Shown: positions 9,067 to 18,719, counted from the stretch's first letter. The stretch: 56,931 nt of DNA from Nostoc punctiforme NIES-2108 (GCA_003326195.1 LXQE01000136.1:186020-242950); one strand, 5' to 3'. Numbers and translations: made by a program. The notes: a model not told the origin generated them from the letters alone.

Positions 9067-9642
9067 CTCCTGATTCAGATTTCCGGCGGTGAATATCTGA
9101 TCAACTGCGATCGCTAATTCTGGAAAAGTCCGTGATACAATTTGCTGAGTAGCTGTAAAAACTGTTTCTTCGTAAAATCCATCTTCCAGTAGTAACACCG
9201 AAATTTTTGTCGCCAGTGGGTCTACAATCCAATATTCAGGAACCTCTAAAGCAGCATATTCTGAGCGTTTATAACGATAGTCCCGTTTCACCGACTCTGG
9301 ACTGACCACCTCAACAATTAGTAACGGTGGTGATTCAAATACTGCTGAAGCATTCAACAATTCTCTAGCTTGCTCTAGTGTCACTACACACAAATCAGTC
9401 AACCTAGATTTATTTCTACCCGTCCTCACACCACTTTCTCGAAAACACAGCCAAGGTGAGCTACAACGTTTGATTTCTGCATCTAGCAATTGCTCAATAA
9501 ATTTGGCAATCAGGAAATGTTCTATAGTAGGTGGGTTCATTAACTCTAGCTTGCCATCCACCAGTTCATAATGAAAATCGCTACCATCATCATAGGTTAA
9601 GTACTCCTCAAATGTGATGCTGGTTACTGGTGTTGTTACCAT
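9055..9642 (-). CDS. Uma2 family protein (DUF820)
   Basis: 195 residues, ATG start. Uma2 pattern: TFEEYLTYDDGSDFHYELVD, GVRTGRNKSRLTDLCVVTLE, PPLLIVEVVSPESVKRDYRYKRSEY and VPEYWIVDPLATKISVLLL. The (P)D...(E)VVSP...K core fits the restriction-endonuclease-like fold; the biological role is unknown. The C-terminal residues RRD and the TAA stop are supplied by a dispersed palindrome, so the natural C-terminus may have been altered. It is divergent from thiL, with about 90 nt between the starts. Confidence 0.88.
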   Translation of the reverse strand: MVTTPVTSITFEEYLTYDDGSDFHYELVDGKLELMNPPTIEHFLIAKFIEQLLDAEIKRCSSPWLCFRESGVRTGRNKSRLTDLCVVTLEQARELLNASAVFESPPLLIVEVVSPESVKRDYRYKRSEYAALEVPEYWIVDPLATKISVLLLEDGFYEETVFTATQQIVSRTFPELAIAVDQIFTAGNLNQERRD

Positions 9643-9731
9643 TCCAACTGACTCCTAGACAATACCCTTATCTTAAACAGTAAAGTAAATCATCAGTTTT
9701 CTTCGTAATTTTGCAACACGGAAAACCGATT

Positions 9732-10754
9732 GTGAACATTAAGTTATCTTCTCAACAGGTAAAAGATATTGGCGAACAAGGTCTTTTAGAAAGATTACAG
9801 CGCTTCTGCCCACCAGAAATTATCGGCGATGATGCCGCAGTACTTGAGACTGCACCAGGGCAATCTTTGGTAGTAACTACAGATGTACTGGTTGATGGCG
9901 TGCATTTTAGTAATCTCACCACTTCCCCAGAAGATGCTGGTTGGCGAGCTGCTGCTGCCAATTTATCAGATTTAGCAGCAATGGGCGCTTCTCCATTGGG
10001 AATCACTGTCGGGTTGGGCCTACCTGGTGAACTTAGGGTGAGTTGGGTAGAACGCTTGTACCAGGGAATGACAGAATGCCTGCAAAAATACAATACCCCA
10101 ATTGTTGGGGGTGATGTCGTGCGATCGCCTGTAACTACTCTGGCAATTACCGCTTTTGGTCAAGTCAACCCTAGTCAAATTATCCGCCGCTCTGCTGCTG
10201 TTGTTGGGGATGCGATCATCGTTACAGGCGTTCATGGAGCCTCCCACGCTGGCTTAGAACTACTCTTGCATCCCGAATTAGGACAAAATCTCAACAACGA
10301 GGAAAAGACGGCTCTAATCCGCGCACACCAACGTCCACAACCACGATTAGATGTCTTACCAATCCTCTGGAAAATCTTAACTCCTAACTCCCAACTCTCC
10401 ATTGCTGGTATGGATAGTAGCGATGGTTTGGCAGATGCGATTATCCAAATTTGCCGCGCCAGTGGCGTTGGCGCTGTTTTAGAACACAGACAAATTCCCG
10501 TACCAAAACCTTTTAACCATTGGTTGACACCAGACCAAGCGCTAAAATATGCTCTATATGGTGGCGAAGACTTTGAATTAGTACTGTGCTTACCACAAGA
10601 ATTAGCATCAGCCTTAGTGCAAGATATTGGAGAAGGTGCTGCGATTGCAGGTAGGATTACAGCCGGATCGACAGTAATATTGCACGACGAGCAAAAAAAA
10701 TTCCCTGACCAAGTTCTGAATCTTAGCCAGGGATTTCAACATTTTGGTCAATAG
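9732..10754 (+). CDS. thiL: Thiamine-phosphate kinase
   Basis: 340 residues from GTG 9732 (MNIKLSSQQVKDIGEQGLL); an upstream in-frame TTG at 9711 is possible, but the N-terminus of the family fits the GTG. ThiL phosphorylates thiamine monophosphate to the cofactor thiamine diphosphate. Visible motifs are IIGDDAAVLE, TTDVLVDGVHF, AAANLSDLAAMGA, GGDVVRSP, DSSDGLADAI and YGGEDFELVL, in the order known for the PurM/ThiL superfamily with its Mg-ATP-binding aspartates. It is convergent with gap2 and separated from it by a heptad repeat. Confidence 0.95.
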   Translation: MNIKLSSQQVKDIGEQGLLERLQRFCPPEIIGDDAAVLETAPGQSLVVTTDVLVDGVHFSNLTTSPEDAGWRAAAANLSDLAAMGASPLGITVGLGLPGELRVSWVERLYQGMTECLQKYNTPIVGGDVVRSPVTTLAITAFGQVNPSQIIRRSAAVVGDAIIVTGVHGASHAGLELLLHPELGQNLNNEEKTALIRAHQRPQPRLDVLPILWKILTPNSQLSIAGMDSSDGLADAIIQICRASGVGAVLEHRQIPVPKPFNHWLTPDQALKYALYGGEDFELVLCLPQELASALVQDIGEGAAIAGRITAGSTVILHDEQKKFPDQVLNLSQGFQHFGQ

Positions 10755-10770
10755 TGTGTTTGGGATTTTT

Positions 10771-10800
10771 CTAATGACTAATGACCAATGACTAATGACA
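10771..10800. repeat. Heptanucleotide repeat (CTAATGA units)
   Basis: Four near-identical 7-nt units in a row (CTAATGA CTAATGA CCAATGA CTAATGA) lie between the convergent thiL and gap2 stops. They belong to the same repeat family as those near 7760, 16074 and 24359. Confidence 0.75.
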
Positions 10801-10802
10801 AA

Positions 10803-11816
10803 TTATTGCCACTTCTCAGCTACTAATTCTGCCAAATCCAAAACTCGTTGGCTATAACCCCACTCGTTGTCATACCACGCCATAACTTTTACTAAGTCAT
10901 TACCCAAGACCAACGTCAAGTTAGCATCGACAATTGAAGAAGCATCACTACCTTGATAATCGGAAGATACTAGTTCTAGTTCGCTGTAGTCCAAAATTCC
11001 TTTAAGTGGGCCTTCGGCAGCATCTTTGAGAGCTTGGTTAACTTCTTCAGTAATAGTACGCTTCTCAACCTGAACTACGAAATCTACCATTGAGACGTTC
11101 GGGGTTGGTACGCGCAAGGCAACACCATTTAGCTTGCCTTTGAGGTCTGGGATAACCAGCGCCACTGCTTTTGCTGCGCCAGTAGAGGTGGGTACAATGT
11201 TTATCGCTGCGGCCCTCGCCCGTCGCAAATCCCGGTGCGAAGCGTCTAGCAACCGCTGATCGCCTGTATAGCTGTGGGTAGTGGTCATCGTACCTTTGAT
11301 GATGCCGAACTTATCGTTCAACACCTTGGCGATTGGTGCCAAGCAGTTGGTAGTACAACTAGCGTTACTGATAATATTGTGTATGTTGTGGTCATAGTCG
11401 TGATGATTCACACCAACCACAAATGTACCATCCTCGTTTTTACCAGGAGCGGTAATCAGAACTTTCTTGGCTCCAGCATTTACGTGCTTGAGCGCTCCTT
11501 CTTTGCTAGTAAATACCCCGGTTGCTTCGATAATTAGGTCAATTCCCCAATCTTTCCAGGGCAAGTTTTCGGGATTGCGATCGGATACGCACTTGATGGT
11601 CTTACCGTTGACGATGATAGAGTTATCGTCAGCACTAATCTCAGCACCTTTGATCTTGCCTAGCATTGAGTCATACTTTAGCAGGTGAGCATTGGTTCTA
11701 GGGTCTGAAGTGTCATTAATAGCGACAAGATCAATCCGACTATTCTCTCTACCCACCCAGCAACGCGCAAAGTTACGTCCAATCCGCCCGAAACCGTTGA
11801 TTGCAACTCTAATCAC
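10803..11816 (-). CDS. gap2: Glyceraldehyde-3-phosphate dehydrogenase, Gap2 (Calvin-cycle) type
   Basis: 337 residues from GTG 11816, giving [16 protein letters not shown] with AGAGGG about 9 nt upstream. A longer in-frame frame to 11867 adds an unlikely tail. The nucleotide-binding region reads [20 protein letters not shown], typical of the plastid GapA/B and cyanobacterial Gap2 group that uses NADPH as well as NADH. The catalytic Cys is in [12 protein letters not shown], with [21 protein letters not shown] downstream. Expected role is reduction of 1,3-bisphosphoglycerate in the Calvin cycle and gluconeogenesis. A run of about nine G lies upstream of the gene near 11880-11888. Confidence 0.95.
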   Translation of the reverse strand: MIRVAINGFGRIGRNFARCWVGRENSRIDLVAINDTSDPRTNAHLLKYDSMLGKIKGAEISADDNSIIVNGKTIKCVSDRNPENLPWKDWGIDLIIEATGVFTSKEGALKHVNAGAKKVLITAPGKNEDGTFVVGVNHHDYDHNIHNIISNASCTTNCLAPIAKVLNDKFGIIKGTMTTTHSYTGDQRLLDASHRDLRRARAAAINIVPTSTGAAKAVALVIPDLKGKLNGVALRVPTPNVSMVDFVVQVEKRTITEEVNQALKDAAEGPLKGILDYSELELVSSDYQGSDASSIVDANLTLVLGNDLVKVMAWYDNEWGYSQRVLDLAELVAEKWQ

Positions 11817-11932
11817 AGTGTCTTGCCCTCTGTATTTATGCTTATATGTTGATATCGTTGACCCCAATCATATCGCAAAGGGGGGGGGCACTTTTAACCA
11901 TAAAGTGTTAGATCAATAAAAAAACACATAAT

Positions 11933-12559
11933 TTATTCAGATTTGTAAGAGTAGAGATTGTTGTTAGTGATATATGATCTGACCGATTCCGGGACTAAAT
12001 AACGAATTGACTGGCGATCGCGGCAAAATTTGCGAATTAGACTTGACGAAACCCCTACTAAAGGTATATTCAAGAGTTGCCAGTGAATGATTGCAGACTC
12101 CTCCTTCAGTTGTTGCTCCACTTGCTTGCAGATTAATTTGCTTTGAGTTATAGTCTCACCACCTAGCTGTCGGGGTGCGATTAACCAATCACACATTTGT
12201 GCTAATTCGTGTCCTCGGTACCAACCGGGTAAGGTTTGGAAAGTATCCAAGCCCACAATCCAGTACCAGTGAGTATTTGGGTAACAAGCAGATAAGTCAA
12301 TCAGGGTGTTAATGGCATAAGAAGTCCCAGAGCGATTAGTCTCCACTAGTGAGACAGTAAATGCTGGGTTATCTTTTATTGCTAATTGCAGCATTTGCAG
12401 ACGATGCTCAAACAAAGCTGCTTCTTTGTGAGGAGGATTTAGAGTTGGTACCCAAATAACCTTTTCAAGGGATACTTGATGCAAAGCTGTCTCGGCTACG
12501 AGCAGGTGTCCCCAATGAATTGGATCGAATGTGCCACCAAAAATTGCTAGTTTCTGCAT
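11933..12559 (-). CDS. nadD: Nicotinate-nucleotide adenylyltransferase
   Basis: 208 residues, ATG start. NadD joins nicotinate mononucleotide to AMP in NAD synthesis. The nucleotidyltransferase signature is GGTFDPIHWGHLLVAE (HxGH). The second signature appears as SSSLIRKF, close to the usual SSTxIR. WIVGLDTFQTLPGWYRGHEL is also characteristic. It lies upstream of gap2 on the same strand, with about 115 nt between them. Confidence 0.93.
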   Translation of the reverse strand: MQKLAIFGGTFDPIHWGHLLVAETALHQVSLEKVIWVPTLNPPHKEAALFEHRLQMLQLAIKDNPAFTVSLVETNRSGTSYAINTLIDLSACYPNTHWYWIVGLDTFQTLPGWYRGHELAQMCDWLIAPRQLGGETITQSKLICKQVEQQLKEESAIIHWQLLNIPLVGVSSSLIRKFCRDRQSIRYLVPESVRSYITNNNLYSYKSE

Positions 12560-12669
12560 CCAGATAAGCCTGGGTTATATGCAATTGAAAAATAGTTTCA
12601 TTACCAATGTACTATTGTACTCAATTCACGCCTAGACTTGATGCAATTTCAATTTAGTTTCACTAAACA

Positions 12670-12882
12670 ATGTATTATGTAGCCAATTCCAGTAAGGTAG
12701 CCAAAAATATGTATTTGACATTACAAGAATTTCTTTCCCGATGCAGCCAAAATTTTCAGAATAATCTTAAGAACAGTTCAGAAATAGCAAAAACCTCCAA
12801 CCAAGGTAAAATCATTCTCAACCAGGAAAACCAGAGCAGAAAAATCATTTGGGCATCAAACATGAACATGATACAGGAGTAG
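12670..12882 (+). CDS. Possible small hypothetical protein
   Basis: A 70-codon frame, or 57 codons from the internal ATG at 12709, ends about 80 nt before murC. The product is polar and rich in Asn, Gln, Ser and Lys, with no recognisable motif, no signal peptide and no clear ribosome-binding site. It may be non-coding leader sequence of murC. Listed only because it fills an otherwise empty 400-nt space. Confidence 0.2.
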   Translation: MYYVANSSKVAKNMYLTLQEFLSRCSQNFQNNLKNSSEIAKTSNQGKIILNQENQSRKIIWASNMNMIQE

Positions 12883-12962
12883 TTACGGTAAAAATCAAAT
12901 TCCTGTTATGATACGCGTGTCATTTGTGATTATGGTGTGGTGTGGTGTAAGAGGAGCAATAA

Positions 12963-14426
12963 ATGACTAATTCTGTAGATTTTAGTGGTAGACCATTTCA
13001 TTTTATTGGCATCGGTGGCATAGGTATGTCTGCTCTGGCATACGTTCTTGCAAAGCGTCAATTTCCAGTGTCAGGTTCGGATCTTCGTCCTAACCACATT
13101 ACGCACAAGTTGGAATCTATCGGTGCTCATATTTTTAGTAAACAAGAGGCAAGCAATCTCGAATTCTTTCACCCTCAGGTATTGGCTAATCCAGTAGTAT
13201 TAAATTCACAAGAACAATTATCTGCTGATACTAAGTCAAAACTGCCTCAAGTCATTTGTTCAACAGCAATTAACACTAATAATTTAGAATACAAAGCAGC
13301 GCTGGAATTAGGTTGTCCAGTTTTACATCGTTCAGATGTACTAGCAGCTTTAATTGCCGATTACTACAGTATTGCAGTGGCAGGAACACACGGCAAAACT
13401 ACAACCAGTAGTATGATTGGCTATATGCTTCTGGAAGCGGGTCTAGACCCAACGATTTTAGTCGGTGGCGAAGTCAATGCTTGGGAAGGTAATGCTCGAT
13501 TGGGACAAAGCCAATATTTGGTAGCCGAAGCAGATGAATCAGATGGTTCTCTGGTAAAACACGCTCCCGAAATTGGTATCATCACCAATATTGAACTCGA
13601 TCACCCTGACCACTACGATACATTAGAAGAAGTTATTGACATCTTCCAGACATTTGCTAAGGGTTGTAAAACGTTAATAGGTAGCATTGACTGTGCGACA
13701 GTGCGCGATCGCTTGCAACCCACAATCAGTTATAGCTTACACTCAGATACTGACGCTGATTACACCGTCACCAATATTGATTATCGTGCGGATGGCACCA
13801 CGGCTTTGGTTTGGGAAAGAGGCACAGCTTTGGGCGTGTTAAAGTTGCGGTTGCTCAGTCGGCACAATCTCAGCAATGCCTTAGCAGCAGTCGCTGTTGG
13901 TCGCGCTTTGGGCTTAGAATTTGGAGCAATTGCCAAAGGTATCGCCACCTTTGAAGGAGCAAGACGACGCTTTGAGTTCCGAGGTGAAGTCAATGGCATT
14001 ACCTTCATTGATGACTATGCTCATCACCCTAGCGAGATTCGCGTTACTCTCGCCGCAGCCCGTTTACAGGCAAGACCAGGGCAAAGAGTGGTTGCTATCT
14101 TCCAACCCCATCGCTATACCCGTACACTGACCTTTTTAGATGAATTTGCCGAGTCTTTTACCCATGCTGATTTGGTGGTACTGACTGATATTTACAGTGC
14201 AGGCGAACCTAATTTAGGGCAAATTAGTGGTGAACGTCTAACGGCGGAAATTGCTAAACAGCATTCGCAGGTAGTTTATCAACCAACTTTACCCACAGTG
14301 TGTGAGTATTTGCTACAAACACTACGCCCAGGAGACTTGGCGTTGTTTTTGGGGGCTGGCAACTTGAACCAGGTGATTCCTGAAATAATTACGGCACTTT
14401 GTGAGCCTGCTAAAGCCACATCCTAA
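12963..14426 (+). CDS. murC: UDP-N-acetylmuramate--L-alanine ligase
   Basis: 487 residues. ATG 12963 follows AAGAGGAGC with 5-6 nt spacing, a strong ribosome-binding site. MurC adds L-alanine to UDP-MurNAc in peptidoglycan synthesis. Visible motifs are the N-terminal IGIGGIGMSALA, the ATP loop VAGTHGKTTTSSMIG (near residue 140), EADESDGSLVKHAPEIGIIT, NIELDHPDHYDT and DDYAHHPSEIRVTL, all in the Mur-ligase order. murB follows 124 nt downstream on the same strand, a usual cyanobacterial pairing. Confidence 0.97.
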   Translation: MTNSVDFSGRPFHFIGIGGIGMSALAYVLAKRQFPVSGSDLRPNHITHKLESIGAHIFSKQEASNLEFFHPQVLANPVVLNSQEQLSADTKSKLPQVICSTAINTNNLEYKAALELGCPVLHRSDVLAALIADYYSIAVAGTHGKTTTSSMIGYMLLEAGLDPTILVGGEVNAWEGNARLGQSQYLVAEADESDGSLVKHAPEIGIITNIELDHPDHYDTLEEVIDIFQTFAKGCKTLIGSIDCATVRDRLQPTISYSLHSDTDADYTVTNIDYRADGTTALVWERGTALGVLKLRLLSRHNLSNALAAVAVGRALGLEFGAIAKGIATFEGARRRFEFRGEVNGITFIDDYAHHPSEIRVTLAAARLQARPGQRVVAIFQPHRYTRTLTFLDEFAESFTHADLVVLTDIYSAGEPNLGQISGERLTAEIAKQHSQVVYQPTLPTVCEYLLQTLRPGDLALFLGAGNLNQVIPEIITALCEPAKATS

Positions 14427-14550
14427 GTGAAAACTTTGCGAAGTTTTATTTCTGAGCAAAGCGCCTCTCTCACAAAGGTTTCATCTGTGAACTCTATTAC
14501 CGTATCTTTGCGGTAGATTAATGTAAAAATTTTACCAAAACAAAGTAAAG

Positions 14551-15552
14551 ATGACCATTTCCCAGGCAGCTGGAAACGTCTGCACAGTTTCTGCTTTGAA
14601 TACAAAGAAACCCCAAATAACTAATTCGGTGGAGAGTGAAGTAATCTACTTACCCAATACTGATTGTGCGCTCAAGTCTCAGGCTTCTTTGTCAGCGTTT
14701 ACTTCCTATAGAGTTGGGGGAGCAGCTGATTTATACGTTGCCCCACGAAACTTAGAAGCACTGCAAGCAAGTCTTAAATACGCAAAAGAACGTAATTTAA
14801 AAGTGACAACGCTGGGAGCAGGTTCTAACTTGCTGGTAAGCGATGGTGGTATATCAGGCTTAGTTATTGCTACTCGTCATCTCCGCTTCAACCACTTTGA
14901 CCCCCAAACCGGTCAATTAACCGTTGCTGCCGGAGAATCAATTCCTAGCTTGGCATGGGCGGCAGCAGAATTAGGGTGGCAAGGATTGGAGTGGGCTGTT
15001 GGTATCCCCGGAACAGCAGGAGGCGCCGTGGTGATGAACGCAGGGGCACATAATAGCTGTATCGCAGATATGTTAGTTAGCGCCCAGGTACTTTCACCCG
15101 ATGGTACGTTGGAAACTCTTACCCCGGAACAGTTAGGTTATAGCTACCGGACTTCATTATTGCAAGGTGGCGATCGCATAGTCACCCAAGCCACCTTACA
15201 ACTTGCGCCAGGTGCAGACCCAGCCAAAGTTGTGGCAATTACCAAAGAACACAAAAAGCATCGGTTAAGCACTCAACCATACAACTTCCCCAGTTGTGGC
15301 AGTGTGTTTCGCAATCCCAAACCTTACAGTGCTGGCTGGTTAATTGAACAAACTGGTCTAAAAGGCTACCAAATTGGTGGAGCACAAGTAGCACTACTAC
15401 ATGCTAATTTTATCGTTAATCGTGGTGGAGCAAAAGCTAGTGATATCTTCTGTCTCATTCGCCACATCCAACATCAAGTACAAGAACGTTGGTCTATTAA
15501 TTTAGAGCCAGAAGTCAAAATGCTCGGAGAGTTTCAAGGTGCTTGTGGATAA
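14551..15552 (+). CDS. murB: UDP-N-acetylmuramate dehydrogenase
   Basis: 333 residues. MurB reduces the enolpyruvyl group to make UDP-MurNAc, using FAD and NADPH. FAD-binding motifs: [34 protein letters not shown] and [17 protein letters not shown]. The catalytic serine region is [10 protein letters not shown] and the C-terminal glutamate region is [13 protein letters not shown]. The first 35 residues before the conserved core are not conserved in the family as I know it, so a later start cannot be excluded. Probably co-transcribed with murC. Confidence 0.96.
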   Translation: MTISQAAGNVCTVSALNTKKPQITNSVESEVIYLPNTDCALKSQASLSAFTSYRVGGAADLYVAPRNLEALQASLKYAKERNLKVTTLGAGSNLLVSDGGISGLVIATRHLRFNHFDPQTGQLTVAAGESIPSLAWAAAELGWQGLEWAVGIPGTAGGAVVMNAGAHNSCIADMLVSAQVLSPDGTLETLTPEQLGYSYRTSLLQGGDRIVTQATLQLAPGADPAKVVAITKEHKKHRLSTQPYNFPSCGSVFRNPKPYSAGWLIEQTGLKGYQIGGAQVALLHANFIVNRGGAKASDIFCLIRHIQHQVQERWSINLEPEVKMLGEFQGACG

Positions 15553-15725
15553 AGAATGGGGAATGGGGAGATGAGGTAGAAGAATATAAGAACCAATGTC
15601 CAATACCCTACTCCCTACTCTCAACTCTATGACGCATTAATTATTGGTAAAAAAAGAGTCAAATTACTTACCGCATCTATAATTGAATTTGATTTGTTAT
15701 TCAACGCACACGCGTACAAATAATT

Positions 15726-16073
15726 ATGACAGGAAAAGGACAGGGATTCGGCTTTGGCTTAGGAAAAATGAAAGAATTAGCCGAAGCTTTTAAGAAAGCG
15801 CAGCAAGTTCAAGAAGGCGCAAAGCGACTCCAAGAAGAATTGGAGCAAATGGAGATTCAAGGAGAATCTGGCGGTGGTCTGGTGAAGGTAATTGTCAGTG
15901 GGAACCAAGAACCCAAGCGAGTGGAAATTTCTCCAGATGCTTTAGCAGAAGGTGCAGAAGTACTTTCTGATCTTGTAACAGTGGCAATGAAAGAAGCCTA
16001 CAACAAGTCCACAGCAACAATGCGGGAACGTATGGAAGAATTAACCAGTGGGTTAGAGTTACCTGGATTTTAG
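15726..16073 (+). CDS. YbaB/EbfC family nucleoid-associated protein
   Basis: 115 residues. A Gly-rich start ([20 protein letters not shown]) is followed by a long helix [26 protein letters not shown]. The YbaB core then reads [21 protein letters not shown] and [24 protein letters not shown]. Members are small dimeric DNA-binding proteins of the nucleoid. It is followed at once by a heptad repeat array. Confidence 0.9.
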   Translation: MTGKGQGFGFGLGKMKELAEAFKKAQQVQEGAKRLQEELEQMEIQGESGGGLVKVIVSGNQEPKRVEISPDALAEGAEVLSDLVTVAMKEAYNKSTATMRERMEELTSGLELPGF

Positions 16074-16165
16074 TCATTGGTCATTAGTCATTAGTCATTG
16101 GTCATTAGTCATTGGTCATTAGTCAAAAGACAAAGGACAAAGGACAAAAGGCAAATGACTATTGA
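16074..16165. repeat. Heptanucleotide tandem array (TCATTAG/TCATTGG, then ACAAAGG)
   Basis: From the YbaB stop the sequence has a strict 7-nt period: units TCATTGG and TCATTAG alternate seven times, then drift into ACAAAGG/ACAAAAG units up to the phosphatase start. This is the kind of short tandemly repeated sequence known from heterocystous cyanobacteria. An open frame through it (start 16098) is an artefact of the repeat. Confidence 0.85.
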
Positions 16166-16184
16166 CAAAGGACAAAGTATATCT

Positions 16185-16664
16185 ATGCCTTACAAGTTGC
16201 TGTTTGTCTGCTTAGGTAATATCTGCCGATCGCCATCGGCAGAAAACATCATGAATCATCTAATTGAGCAGGCTGGCTTGAGCGATAGTATCCTCTGTGA
16301 CTCTGCTGGTACATCTAGCTATCACGTTGGTAGCCCACCTGACAGACGCATGAGCGCCGCGGCTGCTACTAAGTTGGGAATTAAACTGCGTGGTCGAGCA
16401 CGCCAGTTTCAAAAGTCAGACTTTCAAGACTTTGATTTGATTTTGGCTATGGATCGAGAAAATTATGAGAACATTCTCACTCTCGATCAAACTAAGCAAT
16501 ATCAGCATAAAGTGCGTTTGATGTGCGAGTTTTGCTCTCGACACACTCTAAAGGAAGTTCCAGATCCCTATTACGGTGGTCAAGAGGGATTTAATCAGGT
16601 TATTGATTTACTGATCGATGCTTGTGAAGGTCTGCTCACAAAAGTTAAAAGTGAAGAGTTATGA
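16185..16664 (+). CDS. Low-molecular-weight protein-tyrosine phosphatase
   Basis: 159 residues from ATG 16185; an upstream in-frame extension to 16098 is only heptad-repeat translation. The phosphatase P-loop CX5R(S) is VCLGNICRSPSAEN at residues 8-21, and the catalytic acid is in VPDPYYGG near residue 128. Both mark the low-molecular-weight phosphatase family, which dephosphorylates phosphotyrosine. A bacterial tyrosine kinase-like protein lies in the window at 28083, but nothing shows they are partners. Confidence 0.93.
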   Translation: MPYKLLFVCLGNICRSPSAENIMNHLIEQAGLSDSILCDSAGTSSYHVGSPPDRRMSAAAATKLGIKLRGRARQFQKSDFQDFDLILAMDRENYENILTLDQTKQYQHKVRLMCEFCSRHTLKEVPDPYYGGQEGFNQVIDLLIDACEGLLTKVKSEEL

Positions 16665-16735
16665 GTTAGGAGTGAGGAGTTATGAGTTAGGAGTTTTAAT
16701 TCCTCACTCCTCACTTTTAACTCCTAACTTTTATT
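16665..16735. repeat. Inverted heptad-type repeat between convergent genes
   Basis: GAGTTAGGAGTGAGGAG and GAGTTAGGAG on the left face CCTCACTCCTCAC and ACTCCTAACTT on the right. A long imperfect hairpin is possible between the convergent phosphatase and response-regulator genes, so it probably ends transcription both ways. Confidence 0.65.
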
Positions 16736-17414
16736 CCACCAGACCATGCTTCATCGCAAAACGCACTAATTCCGCGCGGTTGCTGGTTGAGGTTTTTCTC
16801 AATAAACTGCTAACGTACTTTTCCACAGTTCGAGGACTCAGGTGTAGCTGATGACCCATTTCGGCATTAGAAAGACCATGAGTCAATAACTCTAAGACTT
16901 CCTGTTCTCTGTGAGTTAGGGCTGAGTGCAGATGGGATTTCTGAATTTGAGTGGACAGAGAATTTTGGGCATCCCCCGCTTTTGTCAAGCCGGAAATGCC
17001 CAAACTATCTTTATGAGAAAAACGATACTCTGATTGGATAATTTGCGATCGCTCCAAAAGATTGCGGATTGCTGCTGCTAACTCTTCCAGTTCAAAAGGC
17101 TTGGGTAAATATAAATCACACCCTGACTGGTAGCCCAGAATTCTTTCTTGGGTCTTAATGCGTGCCGTTAATAAAATTACAGGCAATAAACGAAACACTG
17201 GTTGTTGACGCACCCGGCGCACCAGTTCATAGCCATTCATCCGTGGCATAACAATATCCGTGACAATCAAATCAGGATGATACTCATCCACCATAAACAA
17301 AGCCTCTTGACCGTCATTAGCCGTGATCACTGAGTAGCCAGACAGTTCAAGATAGTCGCTAACAGACAGACGAGTGCCCAAATCATCATCCACTACAAGG
17401 ATCGTCAAGGGCAT
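16731..17414 (-). CDS. Response regulator, receiver plus LuxR/NarL-type DNA-binding domain
   Basis: 227 residues. The receiver domain has the acidic pair VVDDD (residues 8-11), the phosphorylation site Asp53 in LIVTDIVMPRMNG and the conserved Lys in YLPKPFELEEL. A linker follows, then a LuxR-type helix-turn-helix from about residue 162: LTHREQEVLELL, GLSNAEMGHQLHLSPRTVEKYVSSLLRK. It resembles the Ycf29-type regulators of cyanobacteria and red-algal plastids, though that is only a resemblance by eye. No histidine kinase is adjacent. ATG start at 17414. Confidence 0.9.
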   Translation of the reverse strand: MPLTILVVDDDLGTRLSVSDYLELSGYSVITANDGQEALFMVDEYHPDLIVTDIVMPRMNGYELVRRVRQQPVFRLLPVILLTARIKTQERILGYQSGCDLYLPKPFELEELAAAIRNLLERSQIIQSEYRFSHKDSLGISGLTKAGDAQNSLSTQIQKSHLHSALTHREQEVLELLTHGLSNAEMGHQLHLSPRTVEKYVSSLLRKTSTSNRAELVRFAMKHGLVE

Positions 17415-18069
17415 GGATAATACACCCCTAGCATTTTTTTACCCAGAAATTTGCTTTGATATACTCCGTTAGTGAACACAGACAATAATAGTGTTCTTAT
17501 GTTTCATACTATGACAGGATTACCAGCTAATGACTGCTCTCAGGGTTTATTTATAAAGGAAATCTTAAATCATTAGGAAGGTTAACGAAGTGTAACCACC
17601 TTAGACTCCCTGTGATTAGGAGGCATAGAGAGCTTTGTAATTTGTAACAACTCATCAATTAAGGAGAGTGAATGTTCATTCATTAGCGTCATACCAATTA
17701 TTTGTCAGGATTTATGCAAAAAGGGAGTGAGGGCAATTCATCTAAACGCAAAGAAGAAAGTTACGCGGAGGCTTTCGTACAAGCGGCTTACCAAGGGTAT
17801 TGCCTCTACTTGATGTGTAAGTCCTATTTGTGAAACTGCACAAAATCAGGCTTGGTAACACAAGTTGCTCAAGCAACTTGTTCTATGAAACCTCAGAGGT
17901 AATCGCTATCAGCTAACTTAAAGTTGTCAGAAAAGCTTAATTGTGAACTTAGAAAAGCTAAATTAGTGATATACAGTTCACCATTTATAGCGGTTCTAAG
18001 ATACACCGTATAATTCACAAGCCAATCCAAATAATTTTTTAGGTACATTTAAAGCACACAAAATTATCA
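17415..18069. other. Long intergenic region (655 nt), possible small RNA
   Basis: No gene was found on either strand. It holds the promoter side of the response regulator, short direct and inverted motifs, and a compact hairpin at 17860-17881. Its size and the hairpin make an untranslated RNA or a long smpB leader possible, but I recognise no known RNA family. Confidence 0.4.
17860..17881. repeat. Perfect short hairpin
   Basis: ACAAGTTGC and GCAACTTGT pair perfectly around a 4-nt loop (9-bp stem). TTCT follows, without a long T-run. It may be the end of a small RNA or a protein-binding palindrome, about 190 nt before smpB. Confidence 0.6.
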
Positions 18070-18537
18070 ATGAGCGACAAGAACGAAGGTTACAAAGTTA
18101 TTTGCGACAACCGTCAAGCCCGTTATTTGTATGAAATTCTAGAAACTTACGAAGCTGGAATTGAGTTGACAGGAACAGAGGTGAAGTCGATTCGTGCGGG
18201 GAAAGTCAATCTCCAAGATGGCTATGCTTTGCTTCGCAATGGCGAAGCATGGTTGATCAATGTGCATATCTCGCCTTACAACGCTAGTGGACAATATTTT
18301 AATCATGAACCACGGCGTACACGCAAGCTACTATTGCATCGTCAAGAACTCCGTAAGCTAATTGGCAAAGTCGAACAGCAGGGTTTAACTTTAATTCCTT
18401 TGAAAATGTATCTCAAACGAGGCTGGCTAAAAGTGAGTATAGCCCTTGGCAAAGGTAAAAAGCTCCACGATAAGCGAGAAGACCTGAAACGACGCCAAGA
18501 CCAGCGTGACATTCAACGGGCAATGAAAAGTTATTAA
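18070..18537 (+). CDS. smpB: SsrA-binding protein SmpB
   Basis: 155 residues, full length. It binds tmRNA and delivers it to stalled ribosomes (trans-translation). Motifs: NRQARYLYEILETYEAGIEL, GTEVKSIRAGKVNLQDGYA, INVHISPYNASGQYFNHEP, then RTRKLLLHRQEL and the C-terminal GKKLHDKREDLKRR. ATG 18070. The tmRNA gene itself was not seen in the window. Confidence 0.97.
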   Translation: MSDKNEGYKVICDNRQARYLYEILETYEAGIELTGTEVKSIRAGKVNLQDGYALLRNGEAWLINVHISPYNASGQYFNHEPRRTRKLLLHRQELRKLIGKVEQQGLTLIPLKMYLKRGWLKVSIALGKGKKLHDKREDLKRRQDQRDIQRAMKSY

Positions 18538-18719
18538 GGGTAACGTGTGGTCAAACTACCATACTAGAATGAGAAATCGATTACTGTTAAAATCATGTTG
18601 TATATCCACAGCGTGAGTTATGAAAATGCCGAGTTTCTAGCCGCAGATTGATTTTGTTAAGGTTGAGAACCGATAGAGTGGTGAGTAACTTCGGATAGCA
18701 TCAGGAACTTTTACAACTT

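Noticed and set aside
16074..16165. CRISPR-like array
   Set aside because: Units are 7 nt without spacers, so it is a simple tandem repeat. No cas gene or long direct repeats were seen anywhere.
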